Position numbers and translations under genes: made by a program | DNA from: Nonomuraea africana | GTDB lineage: Bacteria > Actinomycetota > Actinomycetes > Streptosporangiales > Streptosporangiaceae | Length of the DNA stretch: 64,000 nt | Direction of reading: 5' to 3' | Assembly: GCF_014873535.1 (NCBI RefSeq) | Contig: NZ_JADBEF010000001.1 | Coordinates: 5,828,001 to 5,892,000 of the forward strand | Shown here: one piece after another, positions 25,055 to 33,816 of the stretch | Position numbering within the stretch: the stretch's first letter is position 1 | How the letters are laid out: every line of letters begins with the position of its first letter | Notes under the pieces: model-generated | The model's database searches: none | What the model saw: only the letters and a program-made list of their open reading frames with translations | Told to the model about the DNA's origin: nothing

Positions 25055-27298
25055 TCAGTTGGAGATGCGGCCGCGGACCTGGACCTCGGCCAGTGACAGC
25101 GGGTTGTTCGTGGAGGCCAGTTGCACGCGCACGTACCGACCCCGTGTGCCCTCGGGCAGCGCGATCCGCGAGGGCCGGCCGGCCTGGGCCGCCACGTGCA
25201 CCGCCGTGACCCCTGGAGCCGAGCGCGCCTCCTCCAGTCCGTCTGCGGTGATCGGCTGGTCGGAGGCGAGCACCCAGAAGTCCTTCAACCTGTCTCCGCA
25301 GCAGTCGGTCCTGTTCCAGATGTCCACGCCCGAGAGCGCGGCCGACTCCCCGAGATCCACCTGCCACCACGCCTGCCGCTCGGGTTCGGCGGTGTGGGTG
25401 ACCGAGCCCCCGAAGAAGGCGCCGTCGGTGTTGCCGTCGACGGCGCGTCCCGCGGGCGCGTCGTAGCCGGTGCTCTTCTGCGTGGCGGGCCTGCCGAGCG
25501 AGAGGTTCGGCAGGTTGACGGTCAGCGGGTGCCGCACGGTCGTGGCCATCCGGCCCGTGCGCAGGGCGAAGGCGACCTCGTGCCGGCCGGCCTCGGCGCC
25601 CGCCGGAGCGGTGACCGTCAGGGGGATCGTGGCGCTCTCCCCCGGCGCGAGGGGATCGACGCGCGTGGCGGCGGGGGTGACCGTCCAGCCGGAGGGAGCG
25701 CTCGCCGCCAGCTCCGTGACGGGCGCCTGCGTGGCGCCGGTGTTGGTGAGGGTGAGGGTGCCGGTGACGGTCCGGCCCTCGGCGATCTCGTCGGGAAGGT
25801 CGGTGGACGCCCTGAGCAGCGTGTTCACCCCCGGCGTGGTGATCTTGAAGACGTAGGCGTGCCTGCCCTGCTCCTGCGGCGTCTTCACCACGAAGCGGCC
25901 CTGCCCGTCGCGGTGCCAGGCCAGCGGCGCCCCGTCCGAGCCGAGCAGCGTGACCCTGGTGGAGTGGTCGGCGGGCACGTCGGCGCCGAGCGTGAGCTCC
26001 TCGCCCGGCCAGGCCAGCGCGGTGGCGTAGAGCGCGCCGTCCTTGACGGTGTAGCGGACGTCGTCGCCGCCCCCCTTCTCCTCGGCGTGGTTCCAGTAGG
26101 TGGTGCCGTAGATCGCCTCGCCGTTGACCTTCAGCCAGTCGCCGATGTCGAGCAGGCGCTCGCGCATCAGCGAGGGGATCGTGCCGTCGGCGCGCGGGCC
26201 GATGTCGAGGAGCAGGTTGCCGTTCTTGCTGACGATGTCGACGAGGGAGTCCACGAGCTGGTCGGAGGTGAGGTAGTCGGACTCGGGCTCGTTCTGGTTG
26301 TAGCCGTAGGAGTGCGCGATGCCCCTGCTGGCCTCCCACTTGTTGGCGTCGATGTCGGCCTTGACGGTGTACTCAGGGGTCTGGAAGTCCAGCTCGGTGC
26401 TGTCGAGGTTGCCGCTCTCGATCTTGCACCGGTTGGCGACGGCCACCTCCTTGCCGCTCCTGAGCGCCTTGTTGTAATAGTCGGCGATGACTCCCGCGGT
26501 CTTCCAGTACGAGGCGGGCTTCTCCCACTGGCCGTCGCACCAGATGATGTCGGGGTCGTAGCCGTCGATCAGCTCGCGCATCTGGGGCAGCATGTAGTCG
26601 CCCACGTAGTCGGCGACCTGGGGCGCGCCGGTGTAGGGGATCTCGGCGCCGGTGTAGGGGTTGCGGGCCGGCCTGCCGGTGTAGGAGGGGTTGTACCACT
26701 CGTAGAGCGAGTAGTAGAAGCCGGTCTTCAGCTTGCCGTCCCGGTGGGCGGCGGCGAACAGCTCACCGGACAGATCGCGCTTCGGGCCCAGCTCCACGGT
26801 GTCGCGCCCGCTGACCCGGCTGTCCCACAGGGAGACGCCCTCGTGGTGCTTGGAGGTGAGCACGAAGTACTTCGCGCCCGCGTCGTTGAACAGCTTCACC
26901 CAGTCGGCGGGGTCGAACTTCTCCGCCTTCCACTGGTCGACGAAGCGGTCGTAGTCGAAGCCCGTGCCGTAGGTGTCGCGGTGGTGCCTGTTGGTGGCGC
27001 TGCCGCTGGAGTTCAGGTAGTTCCAGTACCACTCGGCGTAGCTGCCGCGCGGCCCCCACGCGGGCACCGAGTAGGCGCCCCAGTGGATGAAGACGCCGAA
27101 CTTGGCGTCCTCGAACCAGCGCGGGGTGGGATGGCTGTTGAGCGACTCGACCGTCGGCTCGTAGTGATCGGGGGGCGCCACCGCGGCCCCCATGGCCAGG
27201 ACGGCCGCCGCCGCCAGTGCCATGGCCTTCTTCAGCGGCCGGGCCGGGATGATAGATCCGATCACAGAGCGGCGTAAAGGGGGGAATTTCCGGCTCAT
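25055..27298 (-). CDS. secreted alpha-L-fucosidase, GH29, with F5/8-type C domain
   Basis: 747 aa, exo-acting retaining fucosidase releasing L-fucose from glycans, exported. Signal region to about residue 41 (KKAMALAAAAVLAMGAAVA). GH29 barrel: RWFEDAKFGVFIHWGAYSVPAWGPRGSYAEWYW, FVLTSKHHEGVSLWDS, and the nucleophile Asp in DIIWCDGQWE. Then an alpha-galactosidase-type NEW3/NPCBM-associated Ig module (TGTLTLTNTGATQAPVTEL...) and a C-terminal F5/8 discoidin carbohydrate-binding domain (SLGRPATQKSTGYDAPAGRAVDGNTDG...RYVRVQLAS). ATG 27298 follows GGCAGGAG. The accessory modules match those of the upstream GH84 gene, so both probably act on the same host- or plant-derived glycan. Confidence 0.94.
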   Translation of the reverse strand: MSRKFPPLRRSVIGSIIPARPLKKAMALAAAAVLAMGAAVAPPDHYEPTVESLNSHPTPRWFEDAKFGVFIHWGAYSVPAWGPRGSYAEWYWNYLNSSGSATNRHHRDTYGTGFDYDRFVDQWKAEKFDPADWVKLFNDAGAKYFVLTSKHHEGVSLWDSRVSGRDTVELGPKRDLSGELFAAAHRDGKLKTGFYYSLYEWYNPSYTGRPARNPYTGAEIPYTGAPQVADYVGDYMLPQMRELIDGYDPDIIWCDGQWEKPASYWKTAGVIADYYNKALRSGKEVAVANRCKIESGNLDSTELDFQTPEYTVKADIDANKWEASRGIAHSYGYNQNEPESDYLTSDQLVDSLVDIVSKNGNLLLDIGPRADGTIPSLMRERLLDIGDWLKVNGEAIYGTTYWNHAEEKGGGDDVRYTVKDGALYATALAWPGEELTLGADVPADHSTRVTLLGSDGAPLAWHRDGQGRFVVKTPQEQGRHAYVFKITTPGVNTLLRASTDLPDEIAEGRTVTGTLTLTNTGATQAPVTELAASAPSGWTVTPAATRVDPLAPGESATIPLTVTAPAGAEAGRHEVAFALRTGRMATTVRHPLTVNLPNLSLGRPATQKSTGYDAPAGRAVDGNTDGAFFGGSVTHTAEPERQAWWQVDLGESAALSGVDIWNRTDCCGDRLKDFWVLASDQPITADGLEEARSAPGVTAVHVAAQAGRPSRIALPEGTRGRYVRVQLASTNNPLSLAEVQVRGRISN

Positions 27299-27391
27299 GG
27301 GCTTCTCCTGCCAAGATTCGTCGGATGACTGTAACCCGGCAGTGGAGTCCTCACAAGGGGCCCTACTTCTCTGTGAGGTTGTCCCCCTCCG

Positions 27392-27430
27392 GACGGCTCG
27401 CCCGGGCCATACCGGCCCGGACGAACCGTC
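27392..27430 (-). terminator. hairpin after the GH84 gene
   Basis: 17-bp stem with two G-T type mismatches, GACGGCTCGCCCGGGCC paired with GGCCCGGACGAACCGTC, loop of 5 nt, starting 6 bp after the GH84 stop and before the fucosidase start. No U-tract. It would separate the two glycosidase transcripts or attenuate read-through. Confidence 0.72.
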
Positions 27431-27436
27431 ACGGGG

Positions 27437-30400
27437 TCAGGCGGCCCGGTGGATCTCCACCTCCCACAGGGAGTAGCCGTAGCGGGTGGCGCGCCGTACG
27501 CCCTGCATCCGGACGAACCTGGTGCTGTTGGGCGAGTCGATCCACACCTCGTCGACGCCACCGTCACCCGCGCTCACCTCGGCCGCGCGCGTCCAGGTGG
27601 TGCCGTCGGCCGACACCTCGACCCGGTAGGCCGCGCCGTAGGCGGCCTCCCAGCGCAGCACGACCTTGCCGACGTCGACGGGCTCGGCGAGCTCCACCTG
27701 GAACCACTCGCCGTCGGCGGCCCTGGACGACCATCGGGTCCTGGCGTCGCCGTCCACGGCCTTGGCCGGGTCGAAGACCGTGCCGCCCTCCACGCTGGAG
27801 GCGGTGGCGGGCCTGCCCTTGGCGAGATTGTCCGCCGACACCGGCCGGTGGACGACCGCCTGGAGCTCCTGCGTCACCGCGCCGAACGTGAACGACAGCT
27901 TCTCGGTACGGCCCGCCGCGCCCGCCGGCGGGGTGATCTCGAAGGGCACGGCCACCTGGCCGCCGCGCGGCACGGTGACGTCCTTCCGGTCGGGCGAGAC
28001 CGTCCACCCCTCGGGCGCGGACACCGTGAGCGTCTCGGCGACCGGCCTGGCCAGCTGGGAGCTCAGCACGACCGTCGCGGTGGCCTTCTGCCCCGCCGTG
28101 GCAACCAGCGTGCCGGGGGTGACCCGCAGCTCGGCGGCCGGCACGTCGGCGTAGCGCGGCACGATCTCGGCGATCTGCGGCTTGGCGCCGCCCGCCGTCC
28201 AGGCCAGCCGTACGGCGTCGCCCGTCAGGTCGGTGACGTCCAGCTCGGTGTAGGCGCCCGTGAGGGCGCCGACGCCCTTCCACTGCCCGTCGGTCCTGAC
28301 CTGCACCTCGGCGGCTCCCGAGCCGATGACGACCACCTTGTCGATCAGTCGCGGCCGTGACAGCGCGACCTGCAGCGCCTCGCCCTCGGCGGGCGCGGTC
28401 GCGGCCGTGTAGACGGTGTCCAGGTTGCCGTCGACCGTGGCGGCCAGGTCGCCCGCGGGGGCGCCGCTCGCGGTCAGCCTGGTCTCGGCGTCACCCAGCG
28501 TGGCGACGGTGAACTCCCGCACGACCAGCCAGTAGTCCTGCGCGCCCGCCGAGCGGTAGCGGACGTAGCGGGCGAGCGTGCCCTCGGGCGCCCTGGCCCG
28601 CACCTCGGCGGTGCTGCCGCTGGTCAGCCGGTTCCAGGACTGGCCGTCGAGGGAGTACTCCAGGACGCCCGAGCGAATGTAGTCGTTCGGGCTCGAGGGC
28701 TTGCCCATCAGCACCGCGATGTCGCCGATGGGTTTCACCGAGCCGAGGTCGAGGCTGATCGCGTCGCCGGTGCGCGGCGACGACGGACTCCAGTAGAAGG
28801 TGTCGAGGTTGCCGTCGGCCATCAGCTCGGGTCCGTACCCGGAGTAGACGCCGAGCGTGCTGGAGGCGGTGGCGCGGCCCGAGCCGACCCCGATCCAGGC
28901 GTCGTACACCTTGAGCGCGTCGGTGACGAACCTGTCGAGGACGCCGTCGCCGATCTTGGGGAAGGTGGTGGAGTGCGGCTGCCGCACGTCCCTGATGGCC
29001 TTGGCGTCGGCGACCAGCTTGGTGATCTCGGCGCGGATCGCCAGCGCGCCCGCCCCGTCGTCGGCGCGGACCTCCTCCAGCAGGTCCAGCGACCTGACCA
29101 ACGCCTTCGTCCACAGCCTGGTCGCGTCCAGCCACGACTTGGCCTCGTCGAGGAAGGCCTGGTCGGGCACGCCGCGCTCGATGAGGTCGGGCGCCTTGGC
29201 GTACCTCTCGGCGAGCTCGCGCAGCCCCTCCCCCTTCGCGATCGCGGCGGCCAGCACCGGCGACTGCTTGGTGTGCAGGGTGCCGTCCAGGGTGTTGAGG
29301 TCGGCGAAGTCGCGCAGCGCCTGGACGGTCGCCGCGTCGCCGTCCGCCCGCTCGGCCAGCGCCCTCAGCCACGACTGCTCGGCGTCGTAGGCGCGGTCGT
29401 TCCAGCCGAACTCGCCGAAGGAGTAGAGCGAGATCTTGCTGACCGCCGCCTGGTTCATCGGGTTGGAGATGATGCCGACGAGGCTCTCCGACAGGCCGTT
29501 CTCCCGCCCGGTGTAGGGGGCGATCAGGAGTCTGCCCGGGGCGTAGTCGTTGACCGGGTAGTTGTCCCAGACCAGGATCTTGTGGCCGAACACCGCCCTG
29601 GCCTCGGCCGCCTCCCTCTTGAGGATCACGGTCGGCACCACGCCCCACCCGGTCCAGTGGACGATCACCTCGGCGTCGAGGTTGTCCCTGAACGCCTTCT
29701 TGTAGGGCGTCTCCGTGGCGTTGTAGTACTCGGTCGGCACGGTCTGCAGCGGGGCGACGTCGCCCTTGCCGCGCACCCAGGCCTGCACGGTGTTGAGCAG
29801 GTCGGTCTGCGCCCAGCCTGGACCCTTCGCCGCGTACTTCGCGCGGTCGCCCTCGCAGTTCCACCGGTTGGGGTCGATGTCGTCGAGCGCGACGTTGAAC
29901 GACCTGCCGCCGAGGGAGTAGATCGCCTCGAACTTGGCCAGCAGCTTGTTCACGTCGTCGGCCGAGGTGTAGCAGATCGACAGGCCGGGCGAGATCGCGA
30001 ACGTGAAGTCCACCCTGTTCGCCCTGGCGCGGCCGATCAGCTCGCCGAGCTGCGCCAGCTTGTCCTGCGGGTACGGGTCCCGCCACCTGTCCCGGTGGTA
30101 CGGGTCGTCCTTGGGCGCGTACTGGTAGGTGTTCATCCGGTGCGCGCCGAGGTAGTCGAGATGGTCGAGCCGGTCCTGGTGCGACCACGGCGTGCCGTAG
30201 AAGCCCTCGATCGAGCCGCGGTAGGCCATCGAGGGCCAGTCGCGCACGACCACGCCCGGCACCCGGTCGTTGCCCTGACGCCGCTGGATGAGCTGGGCGA
30301 AGGTGAGCGCGGCGTAGTAGGTGCCGTCGGCGTCGACGCCGTCGAGCGCGACATGCTTGCCGCTCTCGCTCTCCCCCGCCGCCAGCACGTAGCCCTCGGC

Positions 30401-30739
30401 GGGCAGCCCTTCAGGCCCGGCCACGCCCAGCTTGTCGGAGCCGCCGCCGAGCCAGAGCGTGACGGGGGTCTTGGGGTCCGCGCCGTCCGTCGTCTCGACG
30501 CGCTTCACGCCCGCCGCCTGGAGCGCCTGCCGTACGACGGCCTCGGCCTGGGGGTCGCTGCGGGTGGTACGGACCAGTCCGACGACCGGGGAGAGAGGGA
30601 AGCCGTCGTCTCGGGCGGTGACCTGCTGTGGAGTCGGATAGATCTCGACGGCCTCGGCGTGCGCCGTAGCGGGGGTGATCAGCGAAGAAGCCATCAGAGC
30701 ACTGACGAGGGTGATCAAAGCGGGACGTTTGGGGGGCAC
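27437..30739 (-). CDS. secreted beta-N-acetylglucosaminidase, GH84, with C-terminal CBM-like domains
   Basis: 1100 aa, retaining hexosaminidase using substrate-assisted catalysis, exported. Signal peptide MPPKRPALITLVSALMASS..ATAHA. Next a GH20/84-type N-terminal domain (IYPTPQQVTARDDGF, YVLAAG), then the GH84 barrel: YRGSIEGFYGTPWSHQDRLDHLDYLGAHRMNTYQYAPKDDP, and the catalytic Asp pair in NVALDDIDPN. A helical domain follows, then a discoidin-like segment, a NEW3-type Ig module and a final F5/8 type C domain (NLAKGRPATASSVEGG...). GTG 30739 is the start because AGGAGG lies five bases upstream; the ATG 48 bp further out has none. A perfect 15-bp hyphenated palindrome sits just upstream. Confidence 0.94.
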   Translation of the reverse strand: MPPKRPALITLVSALMASSLITPATAHAEAVEIYPTPQQVTARDDGFPLSPVVGLVRTTRSDPQAEAVVRQALQAAGVKRVETTDGADPKTPVTLWLGGGSDKLGVAGPEGLPAEGYVLAAGESESGKHVALDGVDADGTYYAALTFAQLIQRRQGNDRVPGVVVRDWPSMAYRGSIEGFYGTPWSHQDRLDHLDYLGAHRMNTYQYAPKDDPYHRDRWRDPYPQDKLAQLGELIGRARANRVDFTFAISPGLSICYTSADDVNKLLAKFEAIYSLGGRSFNVALDDIDPNRWNCEGDRAKYAAKGPGWAQTDLLNTVQAWVRGKGDVAPLQTVPTEYYNATETPYKKAFRDNLDAEVIVHWTGWGVVPTVILKREAAEARAVFGHKILVWDNYPVNDYAPGRLLIAPYTGRENGLSESLVGIISNPMNQAAVSKISLYSFGEFGWNDRAYDAEQSWLRALAERADGDAATVQALRDFADLNTLDGTLHTKQSPVLAAAIAKGEGLRELAERYAKAPDLIERGVPDQAFLDEAKSWLDATRLWTKALVRSLDLLEEVRADDGAGALAIRAEITKLVADAKAIRDVRQPHSTTFPKIGDGVLDRFVTDALKVYDAWIGVGSGRATASSTLGVYSGYGPELMADGNLDTFYWSPSSPRTGDAISLDLGSVKPIGDIAVLMGKPSSPNDYIRSGVLEYSLDGQSWNRLTSGSTAEVRARAPEGTLARYVRYRSAGAQDYWLVVREFTVATLGDAETRLTASGAPAGDLAATVDGNLDTVYTAATAPAEGEALQVALSRPRLIDKVVVIGSGAAEVQVRTDGQWKGVGALTGAYTELDVTDLTGDAVRLAWTAGGAKPQIAEIVPRYADVPAAELRVTPGTLVATAGQKATATVVLSSQLARPVAETLTVSAPEGWTVSPDRKDVTVPRGGQVAVPFEITPPAGAAGRTEKLSFTFGAVTQELQAVVHRPVSADNLAKGRPATASSVEGGTVFDPAKAVDGDARTRWSSRAADGEWFQVELAEPVDVGKVVLRWEAAYGAAYRVEVSADGTTWTRAAEVSAGDGGVDEVWIDSPNSTRFVRMQGVRRATRYGYSLWEVEIHRAA

Positions 30740-30759
30740 TCGTCCTCCTATGCGCAATT

Positions 30760-30774
30760 CACCCTTAAAGGGTG
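30760..30774. promoter_or_regulatory. palindromic operator candidate upstream of GH84
   Basis: CACCCTTAAAGGGTG, a perfect 7-1-7 dyad 20 bp upstream of the GTG start and next to the ribosome-binding site. Position suggests repressor binding over the promoter/leader. No equal site is seen before the fucosidase. Confidence 0.5.
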
Positions 30775-30845
30775 CAGGATTGCTCATATGAGATCACCCG
30801 GCCGTCGTCTGGTCAATACTGGTACGGACCGGCTGGGAGTCTCGC

Positions 30846-31103
30846 TCAGGGGTTGTCGGAGAAACGGGCGAGGACGAGGGACTCGACGACCCCCACCACC
30901 GCGTATGCCAGGATGGACACCCCCGTGACGACCACGATGTCCGCCCACACCCGGTCGTAGCGGAAGCCGCCGATCGCCCGCAGGATCTCCGCGCCGATCC
31001 CCTCCCCCGTCGCCAGCCACTCGGCGATGAGCGCGCCGATGATCGAGGCGGGCACCGAGATCCGCGCCGAGGCGAACACGGCCGGCATGGCCGCCTTCAC
31101 CTT
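30846..31103 (-). pseudogene. C-terminal remnant of an ABC permease (SsuC/ThiX-type)
   Basis: The 84-residue frame starts inside the EAA loop (KVKAAMPAVFASARISVPASIIGALIAEWLATGEGIGAEI) and runs through the last TM segments (ADIVVVTGVSILAYAVVGVVESLV) to a normal C-terminus. About two thirds of a binding-protein-dependent transporter permease are missing. The remnant begins two bases after the TetR stop, so a deletion has joined it to the regulator. A GTG at 31100 could still be translated by coupling, but the piece cannot be a working permease. Confidence 0.82.
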
Positions 31104-31922
31104 CTAGCCCTTGCGCATCCGATAGGCGCGTTGCTGGCAGGCGCGGGAGCAGTAGTCCCTGGGCCTGCCGGTGGCGGCCGTGTCGACGGCCTTTCCGCAC
31201 ACCACACACCGGGTTTCATCACGCTTTTCGTCACCAATGAGTGACTCGATCCCGTCGAGCACCCGCTGCAGGCCGAACTCGAAGGGGTCGAGCGGCGCGT
31301 CGTATCCGCCCTCCCTGTAGATGCGGCTCAGCGTCGGATACCGGTCCATGTGCTGGAAGAGCGACTCGCGCGCGCCCCACCACTCCTCCTCGCTGACACC
31401 CGTCCGCCGCTCGGTCCGCGCGGTGCGCACCATCTGCTGGGCGGCGCTCTCGACGAACCCGCCGACGAGGGTGACCACGGCCACCACCTCCGCGGGCTGC
31501 AGGCCGGTCCGCGCCACCACCTCCAGCGCCCACTCGAAGCCCGCCACCGCGTTCGGCCCCGGCACCCGCCGGGAGAGCGACGCCTCGACCAGCCATGGGT
31601 GGCGCTGATAGAGCGCCAGCTCGGCGCGCGCCCACGCCTCCAGCTCGGCCCGCCAGCCGCCGGAGGGCGCCACGCCGGCGGCCGCCCGCTCGCCGATCAC
31701 CTCGTCGCGCATGAGGTCGACCAGCTCCGTCTTGCCCGGCACGTGCCGGTACAGCGACATGGTGGTGAAGCCGAGCCGTTCGGCGACCCTGCGCATGGAG
31801 ACCGCGGCGAGCCCTTCGGCGTCGGCCAGCTCGATCGCGGCCCGCACGATCCGCTCCAGGCTGAGGCCGCCTCTGGACCCCGACCCCCACAGCAGCTCGG
31901 TGCTGCGCTCAGGATTCGCCAT
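31104..31922 (-). CDS. TetR-family regulator with C-terminal Cys-rich (zinc-binding-like) tail
   Basis: 272 aa. HTH near residues 22-70 (RIVRAAIELADAEGLAAVSMRRVAERLGFTTMSLYRHVPGKTELVDLMRDEV) followed by a TetR_C effector domain (WLVEASLSRRVPGPNAVAGFEWALEVV). The last 35 residues add CVVCGKAV...DYCSRACQQRAYRMRK, a four-Cys knuckle also found in other actinobacterial TetR proteins. ATG 31922 follows GAGGGGAG. It is divergent from the beta-helix gene, and a dyad in the 65-bp gap is a likely operator for both. Its stop abuts the permease remnant. Confidence 0.9.
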   Translation of the reverse strand: MANPERSTELLWGSGSRGGLSLERIVRAAIELADAEGLAAVSMRRVAERLGFTTMSLYRHVPGKTELVDLMRDEVIGERAAAGVAPSGGWRAELEAWARAELALYQRHPWLVEASLSRRVPGPNAVAGFEWALEVVARTGLQPAEVVAVVTLVGGFVESAAQQMVRTARTERRTGVSEEEWWGARESLFQHMDRYPTLSRIYREGGYDAPLDPFEFGLQRVLDGIESLIGDEKRDETRCVVCGKAVDTAATGRPRDYCSRACQQRAYRMRKG

Positions 31923-31923
31923 C

Positions 31924-31952
31924 TTGACTCCCCTCTATGTCTATGCTGTATA
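31924..31952 (+). promoter_or_regulatory. candidate promoter of the beta-helix gene
   Basis: TTGACT and TGTATA with exactly 17 bp between them, reading toward the beta-helix gene. The -10 match is moderate. The palindrome at 31958-31974 lies just downstream, where a bound repressor would block initiation. Confidence 0.45.
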
Positions 31953-31957
31953 CCAGA

Positions 31958-31974
31958 TGTGTACGCCATACACA
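31958..31974. promoter_or_regulatory. TetR operator candidate
   Basis: TGTGTACGCCATACACA: perfect 6-bp arms with a 5-bp centre, between the divergent TetR and beta-helix genes. A second short palindrome GTATAC lies 5 bp away. Autoregulation by the adjacent TetR is inferred from position. Confidence 0.55.
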
Positions 31975-31987
31975 CGAGAGGATTCTC

Positions 31988-33691
31988 ATGCTCTTCGTTG
32001 ATCCGGCCGGTGACGACGCGGGCCCCGGCACGCTCGAGCGGCCGTTCGCGACACTGGAGCGGGCCAGGGCGGCGGCACGGCCGGGCACCGTGGTCAGTCT
32101 CAGGGCCGGAACCCACCGGCTCACCGAGCCGTTCCTGCTCTCGGCCGCCGACTCAGGCGTCACCTACCAGGCCTACGGCTACGGCACCGCCGCGCAGGAG
32201 CCGGTCGTGGTCAGCGGCGGCCGGCGGGTCACCAGCTGGCGCAGGGGCGACGACGGCGTCCATCGGGCCGAGGTGCCCGGTCTCGCCACCCGCCAGCTCT
32301 ACGTCTCGGGACGGCGCGCCGCACGGGCGGCGATCGCCCTCGACCACCGCCTCACCAGGACCGAGAGCGGTTACGTCATCGACGACCCCGCGCCCGCCAC
32401 CTGGCAGGGCGAGGTGGAGTTCGTCTACCGGGGCGTCTATCCCTGGTCCGAGGCCCGCTGCCAGGTGTCGCGGATCTCCGGCGACGAACGCTCGACCACG
32501 GTCACCATGGCGCGGCCCGCCTTCGACTGGGCCATCAGGCTCTACCACTCGATCATCTCCTGGGACGGCCCCGGCGCGGGAGAGTCGAACGGCGCCGACG
32601 CCCCGACCTCCGCCGAGAACAGCCCCGCGTTCCTCACCGAGGGCGCCTTCGCGCTGAGCGGCGCGGTCCTGCACTACCTGCCGCCGCCCGGCGAGGACCT
32701 CGACGAGGTGGTGGCGCCGGTGCTCGAGACACTGCTGCACGCCAAGGACGTGCGCGACGTCGCCCTCCGCGGCGTCACCTTCGCCGACGCGACCTGGCTG
32801 CGGCCCAGCACGCCCGAGGGGTTCCTGCACTACCACGGCAACGGCTACTACGACGGCGGCGAGCTCCAGACGGTCACCTTCGCCGAGGGCCAGGGGCAGG
32901 TCACCGTCCCTGGCGACGCCGCGACCATGCCCGGCAACGTGATCTTCGAGAACGCCTCGCGGGTCACGCTGGAGGGCTGCAGGTTCACCCGGCTGGGCGG
33001 GGTGGCGCTGGAGTTCCGCGGCGAGGGCGCGGACAACACCCTGCGCGACAGTGTGGTCGACGATGTGTCGGGCGGCGGCGTGGTCATCGGCTCGGGCGCG
33101 CTCCGCCACCGGATCGAGAACACCCACGTCCACCACATCGGGCGCGACTACCACGGCTCACCGGCCATCCTGCTGTCCGGCACCCGCGACACCGTCCTGT
33201 CTCACAACGAGATCGGCGACGTGCCGCACGCGGGCATCGTGGTCTACGAGGGGCGCGGCGCCCAGGTGCTCGACAACCTGGTGCACGACACGATGCAGGT
33301 GCTGGCCGACGGGGGCGGCATCTACGTGTCGGGCAGCCAGGGCGACTCGGCCGAGAGCGGCGCGCTGATCCGCGGCAACGTCGTCCGCGACACGATCACC
33401 CCCTACAACTTCGGCCTCTACACCGACTACGGGGCCGCGTGGGTCACCGTCCAGGGCAACGTCGTCCACCGGGCCGACGCCCCTGTGGTGCTGAACGTGT
33501 CGCCACCGCTGGAGCACGTGACCTTCACCGGCAACTTCTGGGACGCCGACCCGGGTGCGGCCCCCGAGGGCGTGACGCTCTCCGGCAACACGACGCTCCC
33601 CGAGAAGGCGTTCGACGACGATCCCGCGGTCGCCGGCATCGTGGCGAACGCGGGACTCCTGCCTGGGCCCTCGACAGCACGCGGTCGCTGA
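31988..33691 (+). CDS. right-handed parallel beta-helix protein (polysaccharide lyase/hydrolase-like)
   Basis: 567 aa. Starts with FVDPAGDDAGPGTLERPFATLERARAAARPGTVVSLRAGTHRLTEPFLLSAADSGV, the classic opening of beta-helix glycan enzymes, then a jelly-roll-like insert. The repeats run from about residue 310 (VIFENASRVTLEGCRFTRLGGVALEF, NTLRDSVVDDVSGGGVVIG, THVHHIGRDYHGSPAILLSG, VLSHNEIGDVPHAGIVVYEG, IRGNVVRDTI). No signal peptide is present, so it is predicted cytosolic; this is unusual for the family and might mean it acts on imported oligosaccharides. ATG 31988 follows GAGAGGA. The extreme C-terminus (PSTARGR) may be read-through past a junction with other DNA. Confidence 0.85.
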   Translation: MLFVDPAGDDAGPGTLERPFATLERARAAARPGTVVSLRAGTHRLTEPFLLSAADSGVTYQAYGYGTAAQEPVVVSGGRRVTSWRRGDDGVHRAEVPGLATRQLYVSGRRAARAAIALDHRLTRTESGYVIDDPAPATWQGEVEFVYRGVYPWSEARCQVSRISGDERSTTVTMARPAFDWAIRLYHSIISWDGPGAGESNGADAPTSAENSPAFLTEGAFALSGAVLHYLPPPGEDLDEVVAPVLETLLHAKDVRDVALRGVTFADATWLRPSTPEGFLHYHGNGYYDGGELQTVTFAEGQGQVTVPGDAATMPGNVIFENASRVTLEGCRFTRLGGVALEFRGEGADNTLRDSVVDDVSGGGVVIGSGALRHRIENTHVHHIGRDYHGSPAILLSGTRDTVLSHNEIGDVPHAGIVVYEGRGAQVLDNLVHDTMQVLADGGGIYVSGSQGDSAESGALIRGNVVRDTITPYNFGLYTDYGAAWVTVQGNVVHRADAPVVLNVSPPLEHVTFTGNFWDADPGAAPEGVTLSGNTTLPEKAFDDDPAVAGIVANAGLLPGPSTARGR

Positions 33692-33770
33692 CGAGGCAGA
33701 GCATGCCGTACTCCCTGGCCCTGCGGCGGGCGAAGTCGGTCAGCTCGGCGCTGACCGTTTCCCGGCCCTG
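33655..33770 (-). pseudogene. possible coding remnant next to tRNA-Met
   Basis: On the minus strand an open, GC3-rich stretch reads GRETVSAELTDFARRRAREY followed by GMLCLVSDRVLSRAQ. It overlaps the 3' end of the beta-helix gene and has no start or family I can name. It lies directly between that gene and the duplicated tRNA end, so it could be debris of an inserted element. Low certainty. Confidence 0.3.
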
Positions 33771-33816
33771 GTAGCGGGTGCGAGAATCTCCCCGCCCAGT
33801 AGCGGGTGCGGGAATC
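33771..33816. repeat. direct repeat of the tRNA-Met 3' end (att-like)
   Basis: GTAGCGGGTGCGAGAATC (33771-33788) repeats the tRNA 3' terminus plus T-arm sequence GTAGCGGGTGCGGGAATC (33799-33816) with one mismatch, 28 bp apart. Duplication of a tRNA 3' end is the hallmark of site-specific integration, here possibly of an element that has been lost. No integrase gene is visible. Confidence 0.6.
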
